A stretch of 64,000 nt of DNA from Roridomyces roridus (taxonomy: Eukaryota > Basidiomycota > Agaricomycetes > Agaricales > Mycenaceae). This document shows positions 9,856 through 21,229 of this stretch, piece after piece. Position numbers and translations under genes: made by a program. Below the pieces are notes generated by a model. That model was not told the DNA's origin, did not search any database, and worked only from the letters and a program-made list of their open reading frames with translations. Position 1 is the first letter of the stretch; every line of letters begins with the position of its first letter. The DNA lies in contig JARKIF010000021.1 of NCBI GenBank assembly GCA_029378245.1, positions 868,001 through 932,000 of the forward strand, given 5' to 3'.

Positions 9856-11844
9856 TCAACAGACCTCAAATTCAACAAACCGATGTTGGTCCGTCGTCGA
9901 ATAGTTAACTCCACCAATCTGCGCCCCAATTCCATATAACGCATTCGGATCCGTGAGGTTCATACTCCACACCGTGTACGCGGGGTTGGCAGCCACCGGC
10001 GACGCCGGCGGGGTGATATCCAGCTCTACGACGATTGGCCGGCCCACATTGTCCGTCGTCATCTCTTCGAGATATAGACGAGTCACGTTGACGCCGTTGC
10101 GCACCTGTTTGTCAATCAACTCCTCGAGGTATGTACTGGGAAAGTAAGGCATACTCACCGCAACGTCGATCCGCCCGCTTGGCGGGTTTTCAATCTGACA
10201 TGATGTGCTGGAAATCATGAACGCGTCTTGTACCGCGAATCCAAGTCCGTTCTGATCCTCCAACACACCGTTGATGAGGAAACTCAGGCTGCGGACGCCC
10301 GCCGCCGGGTCCAGGTGGATTGAGCTAGAGTTGAATGTGTACCACACAGCGGAGTACTTGCCCCCTGTTGACGAGGACGTGCCGAGGAAGCCCAAGGGGC
10401 CGGTCGTGTGGGTTTCCCCTAGATGATCGCTCCATTGTAGTTGGACGATGAGAGAAGGGTCTTCCGTCGTGTTCCACAACTACTTGCAGAGAACGGTCAA
10501 CGTCTGGTCGAGCAATTCAGAGAAACCCGTACTCGAACTTGTCCTGAGAGCTCCATCGTGTCCTGATTCATTACAAACTCTACGCTGGAGGGCTTGATGG
10601 GAAGCGGGGTGATCACCTCCGTGAGCTCGACGCCTGCAGGCACTGTATCAAGCATACGCGCGAATAAATCCGCACACGTAGAGGTGTAAACTTCGGCGGA
10701 AGTGGCAAAGCTGTGACAGAGGGCATCAATGTACCCGACCAGTCCAACAATCTCAGGACACACGAGAGTATGGTAGTATTCCCATCGCTGCTAAATATCT
10801 GCTTGTCGGAATTGGTTGTATCATTGGCACCAACAATCAGTGGGCTTCGCGTGGTTCCTGAGATGTATTCAGTCGCGCTTGTCTCTTGAATCAGTTTCGG
10901 TTTGAGGCAGCAGCCATTTGCACGTACATGGCGTTGTCAAAAGTGACGAATGTCGAGTCAAAGTGCGCAACATCGTCAATGCTGGTTGGATCATCCAACT
11001 CCCCTACGATATCGGGAAAGGCATCATGCTGGACGCCACCAAACGTGTGGCTAGATTTGCGCACCCACATGCGACAAGGCCAATCATCTCTGTGGGTGTG
11101 AATCCCTGCCGAGCGAATGCTGCAATGTGCGTTTCCAAAGACTGTTCGGGAAGAGGGACACCTGGTGCGTTGGGCTCTCCGGCATCTGACCGTCCGCCAC
11201 GGAATGCGATCTCAGGGCCTCCGCTACAAGAAATCAAAGGATATCAAATGTGAAAATGTTTACAGTTCGTACCAGTTCTCGATAGCGACGATAGCAGCGA
11301 GCGCGAGCGAGTCGGCAACTGAGAATGAAGCAACCTCAGACCAGGAGGACGAATGGGACGTACTTGAGACGTAGCGATTGATTTGCGAATTCATCGCAAT
11401 GACGGTGTTGTCAAAGCCATTACCGGCATTCTCGTCAATTTATCAGTTCCACTGACGGACAAAAGTCGGAAGGAGGACGTATGTACCTCTGGACGTTCTT
11501 GCTCCTCTATGAATCGAATTGAGGCATCCATGCCGCCCGTGCCATCGCTTTTGTTGTAAGTCGCCATATCATGGTACGCCTTGATACCCTTCATCAAGTG
11601 GAACAAGAGAAAAAAAGAAACCCACCGTACGAATCCAGTCAGCTGCATCCGACCGTCCAGTGTTCGGACCTCCGAATATGTACGCGGTGCAAGGCTGAAT
11701 GAGCGCCGCCAGACCCCCCGCGTTGAACCCCTCCTGGTTGAAACGCACGGTTTCGAGTGCATCGAGTTGGGGAGAGGGCCAGGTATATCCCCTGACTGCG
11801 GAGAGGTACGTGAGGGTGAGCAGGACGTTCATTGCCTTGCGCAT
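9856..11844 (-). pseudogene. secreted heme peroxidase gene, frame broken by a 14-nt GT...AG remnant
   Basis: Ten coding segments on the minus strand (11844-11626, 11579-11487, 11430-11364, 11318-11273, 11223-11065, 11050-10928, 10877-10764, 10710-10533, 10479-10159, 10104-9856) would give 522 residues. A signal peptide starts MRKAMNVLLTLTYLSAVRGY. The distal heme pocket is IRTAYHDMAT (Arg72, His76) and the proximal region is EMIGLVACG/HTFGG. All other introns are 48-57 nt and canonical. Between the G and the H of the proximal motif only 14 nt remain (11051-11064, GTGCGCAAATCTAG), too short for fungal splicing. Reading through gives a frameshift and a stop about 20 codons later. I infer an intron that lost most of its length by deletion. 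The family is the fungal class of generic extracellular heme peroxidases that carry a C-terminal beta domain. An upstream in-frame ATG at 11898 is possible but would hide the signal peptide. Confidence 0.75.
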
Positions 11845-13680
11845 CGGAGTACCCGCGCTCCCATGTAAATGCTTGACAATGACAGATGGCCGCGACACCG
11901 CGAGAGATGTTTTTCTGTATGTCGGGGGACTAAAAATATTGTTCCAAATTTGACCGTAGCAGGCGGGATTGCTTTACAGTCGAATCGCGATGCCGCCATT
12001 GTCAAACGCGCTTGACGAGACGAGAAAAGTCTTGGTGAAACAAGTAAGCGCCCCTAAGACAAGTAGTTGACCCGAAAGATCATAGCCGGGTCGCAGAAAC
12101 TGAGAGCAGACGGTGCGGTCGACGTCGCTTGTCGATGATGTGGCCGCTGCCTAAGGACAAATTGATGAATTGATCGCCGCTCCCTTTGTCTGTCGGGATT
12201 GAACAGATGCGGTGATACGCCTGCAATATGAACACACTAGGAATACGTGAAATTTCGCGATTTCTCTTATAACCAACAGTAGTATCATCTCACGAGAGCG
12301 CTAGTGCTGAGCCCAGAAGCAGCTAGTAGGATTACGATGCATGGTGTACTGTACGGGTCGAAGGGGAACCTAAGATGACTGACGGACCCACTCCGAAACA
12401 CGTAGGAGTTCGTGCTAGTCCTCTTACCAATGGGAATATCTTATAACCAAGTCGTTGAGCTCTGGTTCAATCCGATGGTTACAAGGGAATTAGCAGCAAT
12501 TGGGAATAAGCGGGCGGTTGAGTCATTGATCACGATCGAGGCCTCAGCTGGAGTCATTACCAACCGGAATGATGGCGCCGGAAGATCGTGTGCCTGGTCC
12601 GTGATATCGGAACACGGGAGCACTCTGGAATCACTACTTGCGAGCTTCGGAATGGTGTCTTTAACGACGGGATACCCAAGATGTGGGTATCGAATTAAAG
12701 CTACGGACCAGTACTATCCGGTCCTGGAACGATAGCGCAGAGTAGGAAAGATGGGAATAATGGAACTCGACTTCCGACCCTCGGCATCAGCCTTACCAAA
12801 CTGAAACATGATGGATCGACGGCTGACTGAGCTTGGGATGGTGCGAGGATGGCGCCATCCAACCTGTAGACCAATGAAATAGCAAGGATACCCTAATTGT
12901 GTTGCGAGGATCGCATTCCTGTATTATTTATTAGATTGCCGGACTTGTATATAACTAGGTAGAGTGTTCCCTTGGAGGCCGAACAATCACCCCCGTCTGT
13001 TGTACGCATTAGCGTCTCTAAAGGGTTGTGCTTGGGCTTTCGAGGTGCACTGTGTTGGATAGTGGCTTCTTAAAGTTTGTACTAGTTGGAATCATATTAT
13101 TTTGAATCGGAATCGTCGTCATCGTTGAAACCAAATCGTCGTACTCGCCTCAATCAAGAATCTATTAAGCAATCAGTCAAGTCAAGTCGTTGGAACATCG
13201 TCGTATTTGGCTAGGGAATCTCAGTACCAGTCGGGAAGAAGAGTAGAATCGAGTTGCGAAGTTTCGGAATAAGGAATACGATCGGTGTTTGACCACCAAC
13301 CCACCTACTACATCAATCTTATCAACTACAGCTGAGAAGCTATACAATCTACCAAAAGGGTTGCTTGTTCCAGTCTCGACTGAACCTAAAACCCGTCCCT
13401 TGGAAATACCACTTTCCTTCGGAATAAACTTATTACTTTCTCCCTCCACAACCTACTACCTGTATAAGGACCTGTATTGGGACTTTTACTCGTCTGAACA
13501 CTCGATTGAATACACTCGCTACGAGCTCGTGTCTGTGTTGGTTATCTAAATAAGCTACTTGCTTATTCCTGTGTACCACCGTATACGATACAGTGGTGTT
13601 GGGTTTCTCCCTTGGGTTTAGAGCACATTCGTCAGCGGCCACACACACACTGGATGGCTGCCAACTCGTGACTAAATCCT
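11845..13680. other. gene-free stretch
   Basis: No gene was recognised. An AT-richer part around 12900-13200 and an 86-codon open frame at 13289-13549 show no known domain. The region leads into the hairpin and CTCCGG tracts and may be old retroelement sequence. Confidence 0.35.
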
Positions 13681-13684
13681 CGCA

Positions 13685-13728
13685 GATGCGGCACACTCGA
13701 TGACGGCAAGATCACAGTGTGCCGCATC
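13685..13728. repeat. hairpin repeat GCGGCACACT, copy 1
   Basis: GCGGCACACT and its complement AGTGTGCCGC flank about 23 nt, giving a strong potential stem. The same stem with a different loop occurs at about 15137-15178, and both stems are followed by ATCTGTCG. Confidence 0.6.
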
Positions 13729-13767
13729 TGTCGATGATCGACTGATGGCCGAGACTTTCTGAGTTGC

Positions 13768-13850
13768 CCACAATGAGGTTAGGTTAGTGGAGACACACTG
13801 TTTGGCAATAAATCAGTCCTCTCCCCCCCTTTTTCGTCAATGCGTGAAGA
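13768..13850. repeat. direct repeat with CT-rich core, copy 1
   Basis: Starts GAGGTTAGGTTAGTGGAGAC, continues through a TCAGTCCTCT plus C- and T-run core ending TTTTTCGTC, and recurs at about 15007-15080 with ~85% identity by eye. The two copies bracket the CTCCGG-rich tract, like the ends of a degraded element. Confidence 0.55.
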
Positions 13851-13879
13851 ACTCGGAATCCGCCGTGTGTTACGTCCCG

Positions 13880-14935
13880 TTCCATTCTCACCAACTCCGG
13901 ACCAATCTTGACCCAACTCCGGTTCCGGCTCCAACAAATCCGGATCAATCTTGACCGGACTCCGGTCCTCGTTCGGATTTTCGCCCTTCTTCGACTTCAT
14001 TCCATCCTTCACCCACTCGACCTTACTCCGGTGTAGATATCCATTCCTTTACCCCTCCGGTTTCTCCGGGGTATCCACCTCCACTCCGGGGTCCGAGTTT
14101 TTTACCTTGTCACTTTCTCCATATTCATCTGAGTACACATCAGTGGGCATTTAGTATATAAACCTCTGTACAACCGCCATGTAACTCAGTTGGAATATTA
14201 ACGTTCCTGGTCTATTTGACCTTGGCTGCTCCGAGCTCTCCTCTCCTCCTTTATCGTCTCGTCCGGATTGCTTCCCTTGGAAGTAGCGTAGGGAACCCGG
14301 TCACCCTGGGTCTTTGTGGTGTCACCGGTTGGACTCCATCTCCCTCCTCCGACGTTTCGTCCCTCTCCGGAGTCCTTCGTCCCGGAGTTCCGGTCATTCT
14401 TACTCCGGTCGTCCTTATCCGGGATTCCAGTCAGCTGTTATGTCCCGTTCCAACACCAGCTCCGGTACTTCAACTCCGGTACTCAACTCCGGTCAGACGT
14501 CGGGATGCCTCCCGACGTCGTAGCGCATCACGCGCTCCTCGGTTCTATCCGGGTACTCGGGTTTTCACGCGATGAAGGTATCTGAGCGTTTCCCAACCGG
14601 ACTTGGTATTCATCAGGATATCCACTTGATCATTCCGTGCGGACTTAATCAGCTTATATCCACATAGCCGTATAAGTCTGTTTCCACTACTGATCTGTGG
14701 TAATGACATATATCTCTACTTAATCGTATATAAGACTTTCCTTATCTGTATTCAACCTTAGTTGATAATTGATGTTCTTGACTACTCGTCTTGGCTGGTT
14801 CCTACTCCTTCCCTTCCTATCAACATAGCAAGGCGTCTTAGACACCCTACTCCTCTGTGGTGCTCTTAGATCGCTCCTCCGGTTGACTCCCTCCAACTCC
14901 GGTCATTACCGGAGTTCCGGTATCTACCCCGGACT
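13880..14935. repeat. CTCCGG-rich tract
   Basis: About sixteen copies of CTCCGG or its complement CCGGAG occur in roughly 1.05 kb, in clusters near 13880-14095, 14360-14500 and 14875-14920, often as AACTCCGGT. Chance predicts fewer than one of this hexamer. Weak Ser/Pro-rich open frames overlap the tract, but none has a recognisable domain. TATA-like TATATAAACC near 14154 hints at retroelement regulatory sequence. Confidence 0.6.
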
Positions 14936-15006
14936 TGTCCTTTGGAATCGGATCGTAACATCAGCCTCGGATCCGGCACCTAACACCGTGAGTGGTGGTT
15001 AGAATC

Positions 15007-15080
15007 TGTTAGGTTAGGTTAGTGAAGACATACTCTCTGGCAAAAAAATCAGTCTTCTCCCCCCCTTTTTCGTCTGTGAA
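15007..15080. repeat. direct repeat with CT-rich core, copy 2
   Basis: Partner of 13768-13850: GTTAGGTTAGTGAAGACA, then TCAGTCTTCT and the C/T run ending TTTTTCGTC. Same orientation, spacing about 1.24 kb. Confidence 0.55.
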
Positions 15081-15136
15081 TGAAGGATACATAATCCATA
15101 GTGAACAGTCTTGGCGATCAACACAAAATCGACTGG

Positions 15137-15178
15137 TGCGGCACACTGTGATCAGCGACGTCACGAGTGTGCCGCATC
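15137..15178. repeat. hairpin repeat GCGGCACACT, copy 2
   Basis: Second hairpin with the stem GCGGCACACT / AGTGTGCCGC and an unrelated loop of about 22 nt, followed by ATCTGTCG as in the first copy. Confidence 0.6.
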
Positions 15179-15218
15179 TGTCGTGGTTTGATATACATCC
15201 AGTGAGTGTGTTGCCGCA

Positions 15219-17375
15219 CTTGTTACTAGTGTTGCCGCGAGACGAGATCAAGATGATCTCGAGATGCCGTCTTGGGCGTCTCGCTGTCATCTCGTCTCGT
15301 TCTCGTGAAATCGTCTTGCAAGATTGATGTGATAAGTACTGTCAATGATCTATACTTATTCGGTCTGGCGTGTATGTAGGTGAATGTACAGAATTCGCTC
15401 CTCCAGAGGGATAGAATACAGCTACAACAGTGTTAGATACTTATAGAAACCTTGACGAAGGATGACACACCGAGCGTATCTTCACTGGTTCTGTAATCCA
15501 TTGCGCGCGGGCTTTGGGCTTGGATTGCATAGTAGCTTGCTGAAAAACAGAGGGAGAGTGAAGGGAGGAAGAGAGAATACGACACGGCGTTGGGACCCTG
15601 TAAATTAGGTTCGGCGGGCCCGAATATTGTGCGTCGCTCAAGGGGCACCAAAGATAAGAAATTTCCTATTATAGGAGGGGAGGGGGGGTCCCTCCAAGGG
15701 CTGAAAAAAAAATTGTACCAAATTTCCGCAGACACTGGAAAGGCTCTGTTTGCATAGTAGGCCACTGAATAGAGCCCCAGTGAACTTTCTGAATTTTTTC
15801 GGTACATGGTCCCGACTTGATCACGTGTCCGATTAGTCACGTACTCTGGTCACATGCAGACCTTTGTCAACTCAGAATTTCGACGGAAAACCCCGATCTT
15901 GGGCTCCAGAGCTGATAGAATGGACTGGAAGCCCTTGGGAAGCATGTACAGGCAGCAGGGGGGGGCAAATTACCGATCTTGCAATTGGAACGCATCACTG
16001 GTTCCCGATGTGGAAGTGGAACAAACTATGTCCAAATACACAGCCCTTCGGCAGCACGGCACTGTCTCTGGCTGCCGCAAACACTGCCGTTGACTCATCA
16101 CTCTCCTTTCCATTGACCACAACGACGACGCCCTGCATCTTGGCCCCGGCGCTCGCCCACAAGGCCCACCCTTTCCTCTTTTTCCCCGCCACGCCGCCCT
16201 CGCCCATGCTCAGCCACGCCCGTCGCCGTACTTATGCGCCCATGCCCAGCCCGCCGTTGCCCCGCTGACGCTTCGCTACCCGACACCCCACGCCCGACAC
16301 GCACTAGCACCTCTCTCAAACGTTGATTCGTGCCGATGAACGACCACCTTTCACTGCACCACCTTTCCCTGCACCACGCTCACCACCCATCGCCTCCTCA
16401 CCCTACCCTGTCAGCTGCCACCCTGCTCACATACGCTACCACTCGCGAGGCCCACGCCGCGCCGTGACGCCCATACCCACGCCATGACGCCGATGCTCAC
16501 GCCCACGCCCACGCCCACTCCGTCCTCGCTTCGCTGCCGTTGCACGAGCTCAAACACTACACGACACTGCGCTACCACCTACACTCATGGAAGGATGGCA
16601 GGCGGGCATCGCAGAGCGGGTGAGGCAGGCAGGGCAGGGTAGACGTGGGCGAGCGTGGGCGTCTTTCAGGCGTGTTTCAGGCTGAGCGCTGAATTTCCGC
16701 GGTCTTGAGCGCTTCTATGGGAGAGAACCCGGGCGGTTCGACGTCTGTGTACTTCATTCACGCTGTCTAGTATGTACGACACCCTGGCGAGCAATAGGAT
16801 GACCATTCTTCAAACTTTTCTCCTTGCAAGGGACTTGTACATAAATGAATTTTGTCTCAGGAACCGAATGATGTGAATCGGCGCCGGCCGTTGCTGCCGT
16901 CTTATGTCATTGTTTGGCTGAAAGTTGGCTCATTTCCGGATCGGGAAATCGTGATGCGTTCCAAAACTCGCTTCTGCAAATTACCCAAAATAATGACATT
17001 TGATGCGTCCCAAAAAGGAAATTTCCTTTTATAGGGGGGGGAGGGTCTGCTGATTTGGCTGAAAAAAGAAATTCGAGGTGATGTGCTGATCTCTTATCTC
17101 TGGTGCCCCTTGGCGTCGCTACGAGCTTTGCCGGTTAAAAAGACTGAGCCGACGTGCCTGGGGCGTTGGGACGCGCGTTTAGGTCGAGAGTGGAGGGAGC
17201 ATGGAAGAGCGCGAACATGGTGGGATGCCGCAACAAGAGCAGTATCAGCCGGACGTGATGAGACGTGAGACGAGACCGAGACGAGATCATCTCGACTTGC
17301 CAAATTTAGGTTGAGACGAGATCATCTCATCTCACTGTCGAGATATCTCCGTCTCACGGCAACACTACTTGTTAC
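15219..17375. mobile_element. non-autonomous hAT-like element with perfect 8-bp target duplication
   Basis: The element (15227-17367, 2,141 bp) starts TAGTGTTGCCGCGAGACG and ends with the inverted copy, reading TAGTGTTGCCGTGAGACG on the minus strand. It is flanked on both sides by CTTGTTAC (15219-15226 and 17368-17375). An 8-bp duplication and a TA-G-TG start are typical of the hAT superfamily. Subterminal GAGACGAGAT motifs are repeated near both ends. The interior holds C-rich low-complexity DNA (about 16100-16560, CACGCC repeats) and two related ~60-bp blocks (AAATTTCC...GGAGGG...GGCTGAAAAAA at about 15655 and 17020), but no transposase frame was found. It is therefore a passenger element moved by a transposase elsewhere. 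Confidence 0.8.
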
Positions 17376-17655
17376 ATCCTCTTGTCTGTTTTTGGTGGTG
17401 CGTGACCTTTTGAGATCTCTCCGTGGCTCAAAGAGTACGGCTGGTCAGCGTGCTATCCATATGCATCGTGTCCTCACACGATGAATTGCCTATAGCCTTG
17501 AATTATTTTCATGAAAACAAGAAAGGATTGCCTCGCGAGTGGGTTCCCCGCAATATGTCTCGGGAGCTCAGTACCGACAACCATGGCTGTCCTGCGGGGT
17601 CGCTGTCTGTCAACCCAGAAAGGAAATTCCTCCTTCGCACTGGAAATTTCAAGTA

Positions 17656-18844
17656 TCAGACCGTGACTACCTTAGGCCTTCCCGCAGTATCCGATGAACA
17701 ACCCAATCCGACGCGCGCATGGATCAATAGATTGGTGATACCTATGATGGCTGGAAAGGCTTCGGTGGCAAAGAACTCGGAGTTTGAACTTGCAAGTGTC
17801 GTAGCCGACGCAAAGATGAACCAAAACCTGTGTTCGATCAGCCACAATTTCTTCGCTCCGGAGTCTTAGTGGAGCTCACGATTGGAGGGCGGCACTTTCA
17901 ACGAGAATGTCGCAGAAAGCCTGGATTATTGTAATCCTGTTAAACTCGCACTAAAGATCCGCTTACCATCAATCGAGACTCGGGGCTGGCTTTCGCCGTT
18001 GAGATTCGGTATGCGATCAGGCCTGCAACAAAATCAGGCGGAATCTTAACGGAGTGTCGGGGATGAGTTACCGGTGCAGTATATATTATTCCTAGCCCAT
18101 TTACATTAACTCAAGTCTGCCCAAGTCAAAGTTCAACTCACAGCAACGAGGCACCAAACCCGATGGCGGTCCAACCTCTGATTTGGGCCGTACCACTGAC
18201 GTGCAAAGATTCCGCATTGACGAATTCAAGTATGATCCCGACTCCAGCGACTACGGTGGTCAGCATATTGGCTGAAATGAGGCTGCGGCAAGAATCTCTC
18301 ACCTGTAGTCCCGATAACTGTGCAGATCGGAAATACCAAAACGGGTCTGTTGCGCCAGACGGCCCACAAACGAAAAATCTGCGCAAAAATGTGGTTACTG
18401 GGGCATTTCTCGAGCATAATTGACCGACCGCAAGGGAATCACCGACCAGGACGGAAAATAACAGCAAGACGGTCTTGGCAATTTGACTCGGTTGTGAGAC
18501 GTCACCATAGAATGCTTGTGCAGACGCGCCACTCCCAAGACGAATGAGAGCAAAATAGCCTTGATAGACGCTCAGTGCCCAATGCTTTTAGTTTCGTTCA
18601 ATGATGACCAAGTACCAGATGAAGCACAGGCACTCACGGTCGTTATAATCAAGAAGAGGAAAGCTACACAGATGAAAACGAGCGACGTGAAATGATGCTT
18701 TCTCGGTCGAATCTTCCCGGCGAGCGTCCTTTGTGTGGCGAGGAAGTAGATATCCGAAATGAAGAGGAGGAGGACGATGCCAAAGAGGAAAGTGTCCAGC
18801 AGGAGGGCAATGAAATTGGCAGGAACGATTGCGATGTCCGGCAT
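17656..18844 (-). CDS. agaricomycete 7TM membrane protein of unknown function
   Basis: Eight exons on the minus strand (18844-18638, 18584-18429, 18378-18303, 18250-18142, 18091-18072, 18022-17967, 17920-17880, 17827-17656) give 278 residues in frame throughout. The product begins MPDIAIVPANFIALLLDTF and has about seven hydrophobic segments, with landmarks TLAGKIRPRKHHFTSLVF, YQGYFALIRLG, IYCTGLIAYRI and LIHARVGLG. These mark a mushroom family of multi-helix proteins without known function, probably in a cell membrane. The fifth exon is only 20 nt and supplies NNIYCT, which fits the family at that point. A tail of a related copy lies just upstream (18994-19190), so the locus has undergone tandem duplication. 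The start at 18844 is the first ATG before the first helix. Confidence 0.75.
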
Positions 18845-18993
18845 CGTGAAGGGAGAGAAGGGAATTTCCTAGTGCGAGTGGCTGGTCTTAAATATCAGAG
18901 CCTTTCATTAATAGAAAAGGATAGACTCGGGCGGATTATGATGGGATATCCGGGAACCAAGGGGTGATGTGGAACAGGAATCCCTATACGCCG

Positions 18994-19190
18994 CTATACT
19001 GTGACTCCCTTTTGCGCCACAGACAACGGCGCTCCACACTTGTGTGCAGTATCCTGCGACCATCCGAGGCCGACGCGGGCATGGATCAGGAGATTGGCAA
19101 TGCCCACAATGGCAGGGAAGGTGCCCAGAGAACATTCGAGTTGACCAGCACCGTAATCGCCGTAAAAGTGAGCCAAAGTCTACATGCCGT
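18994..19190 (-). pseudogene. tail fragment of a second 7TM gene
   Basis: On the minus strand FPAIVGIANLLIHARVGLGW is followed by a tail ending VTV and TAG at 18994, nearly matching the last exon of the gene at 17656-18844 (FPAIIGITNLLIHARVGLGC). Upstream, WLTFTAITVLVNSN lies in another frame, so a frameshift separates the two parts. The remaining 5' exons are missing. It is the leftover of a tandem paralog. Confidence 0.65.
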
Positions 19191-19269
19191 CTGTGAGGTC
19201 CTGGTGGTGTAAGACCCCGCAAGAAGTCGTCAAGAAACTAAGTAGTGTCGCACAGGTGAGTGGATGAGT

Positions 19270-19803
19270 TGTTGGATTCGAGAAACTTGTCTACTCTACT
19301 AAAACTACTCTAGCTTATATACTATTAGCTGTACAATAATGTAACCTAAACGAGAACAAGAGACGGCTACGCGTCTCCTCGGGCCGATGACACACGTCAT
19401 CTCGGCAAGCTGCGGATAAGCCGGTGAAGCGGCTTGTACGCGTAACTCTGAACGCGTCACTTCCGGCCGGCCATCAACGGATCAAACCGTGCCGAAGGTT
19501 CAACCCTTACACCGTCGTCATTTGGGAAGAAAGGTCAAAAGCAAACAGTGCCTACGTCTGGAGAGCGGCACTTTTGACCAATATAGAGAGGATGGGCTTG
19601 TTTTGGATATTGTGTCACGACAAGACTTGTTTCACGCGTCCAACAGCGGTAAGATGCTGCGGATTGGGTAGTGCGCTACTAAAGCTCGTAAAATGAACTG
19701 AATAAAAGTCTAGGAGAGGGTACAGAATACAACGACTAGCTACTGCTTTTATACTGTGAGGAATAGATCTACGATGCTACACTAATTGTCCTGGCTTCCA
19801 ACA
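19270..19803. repeat. possible solo LTR
   Basis: The 534-bp segment starts TGTTGGA and ends TCCAACA, the TG...CA ends and short inverted repeat expected of a long terminal repeat. On the minus strand GTATAAAAGCAG looks like an LTR TATA region. The flanking five bases (TGAGT and TGCAC) do not match, so the call is weak. Confidence 0.3.
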
Positions 19804-19959
19804 TGCACTATTGTCCTGCACCGTTGTCGTCTCCTATTGTCATGTCTACACCGTGTTCATCATAGAAGCCTGTCATGATCTGACAGTTCACTGATCGAAA
19901 ACTCCTTCCGTCATCCACGCTGTCGTTCATAAATATGAAACTGTCCCGCGTCTTTAAAT

Positions 19960-20609
19960 AATGTCTTCCTCGGCTTCTTCCTCAATCCGATCGAGACGGG
20001 GTTCCCATGACTTTAACGCTGTACGGCGCCAATGTATATCTGGTTTATTTGGCGTTGTCACGTGCGCAAATAGGTCAGCGCGTGACAATGCCCCAAAAAG
20101 ACCGCCTCTTCAGCATTCTGGTATCAACTGCGTGGCATCTAATTTGGAACCTTAGAGTAGATCGGGTCATACGAAACCCACACAAGGTAGTAGGCGAGTC
20201 CGAAGTGCACAACCGCTGGCTGACAATGATAAATGGAGCATTGAAAAGAGATAGGATCCTTACAGACAAGAGGAAGTTCGGAAAAATGAGTTTTGATAAA
20301 CAGGTGGTCCTAAACACCTGGAGCGGAATTCTGCTGGAAGAAGATTCATTGCCGGATGACTGGATTAAAATTAGGGGGGTTTTAGTGGGTATTCTGCCCT
20401 TGAGAACAGGTGTAGGTTGAAACACACACGCAGGAGTCTCACACTGGTTGATACTGTGCATAAAGGCATTTCCTCCCGAGCGGCTTAATTCCCGGCTTAT
20501 ATACTGGTTTATTTTTTCCAGTGACACCAGCGGATGTATACTAGAATGCTTCTGCAGACTTATATGCATTATCCAGCGGTCCAAAAAAAAAAAAAAAAAA
20601 AAAAAAAAA
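19960..20609 (+). mobile_element. 5'-truncated LINE retrotransposon 3' end with poly(A)
   Basis: An open frame to a stop at 20420 contains the end of a fungal LINE reverse transcriptase/RNase H polyprotein: TAWHLIWNLRVDRVI, then EVHNRWLTMINGALKRDR, LNTWSGIL, LPDDWI and GVLVGI just before the stop. This C-terminal pattern is common in agaricomycete non-LTR elements. About 160 bp of 3' untranslated sequence leads to a run of 27 A at 20582-20608. The copy lacks all upstream domains, the usual outcome of incomplete reverse transcription at insertion. The 5' boundary is approximate and no target duplication was seen. Confidence 0.75.
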
Positions 20610-21229
20610 TAAGAGTCTGACTGAGCACAGACATGGCAAGAATCTAACCAGAATAAGTGTCGTACAAGGGTATTGCAAAGGGGTCGGGGTCCGGAGGGCG
20701 GTCCCAGCAGCTTGCTAACGGCGTTCCACCGCGTTGGTATTTCAGAATGCCGTGTTCAAGAATACAGTTTACCGTGACATCCTCGGTGATATATATCGAC
20801 CGACAGTGAAGCATCCGATCCGTCTCCGCTGGACACACACCCAAGTCCGTTTTCACCCGAGTCCGTGGATATCCGAGCTCAAGTCTTTCCAATGGATGGC
20901 TGGTGAGATGAAGAACCAAGAGAACATTGGGACTGCCAGCGAGTAAGGATCTGGACTCTGAAGAGAAAGGTGTGACTCGCGGGGATCATAGGCATGTCGA
21001 TCCAGAATCGCCGGATTGACCGAAGAATTCGAACAGATTCGAACCCACAAGTAGAACCGTGCTTTGAACATCGAGATTACCCACAGCTTCTGCGACTGAA
21101 TAGGATCTGCGCTGGCTCACGGAACTGAATGGTGATCGGGCATGGTCCGTGCGCCCGCGGAGCATGGTTAATCCCGCATCATGTTACGCCGCTTAAAGAT
21201 GCCAACGCGACAACATTTCTCCCACTTCC
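20610..21229. other. gene-free stretch with uncharacterised minus-strand frames
   Basis: Two overlapping minus-strand frames (20644-20919 and 20853-21071) read like protein but match nothing I recognise and could not be spliced together convincingly. The promoter of the gene at 21230 must lie in the last few hundred bases. Confidence 0.3.

Noticed and set aside
19270..19803. Solo LTR with TGTTGGA...TCCAACA ends
   Set aside because: Kept only as a low-confidence feature: the 5-bp flanks do not match and no primer binding site or second LTR is visible.
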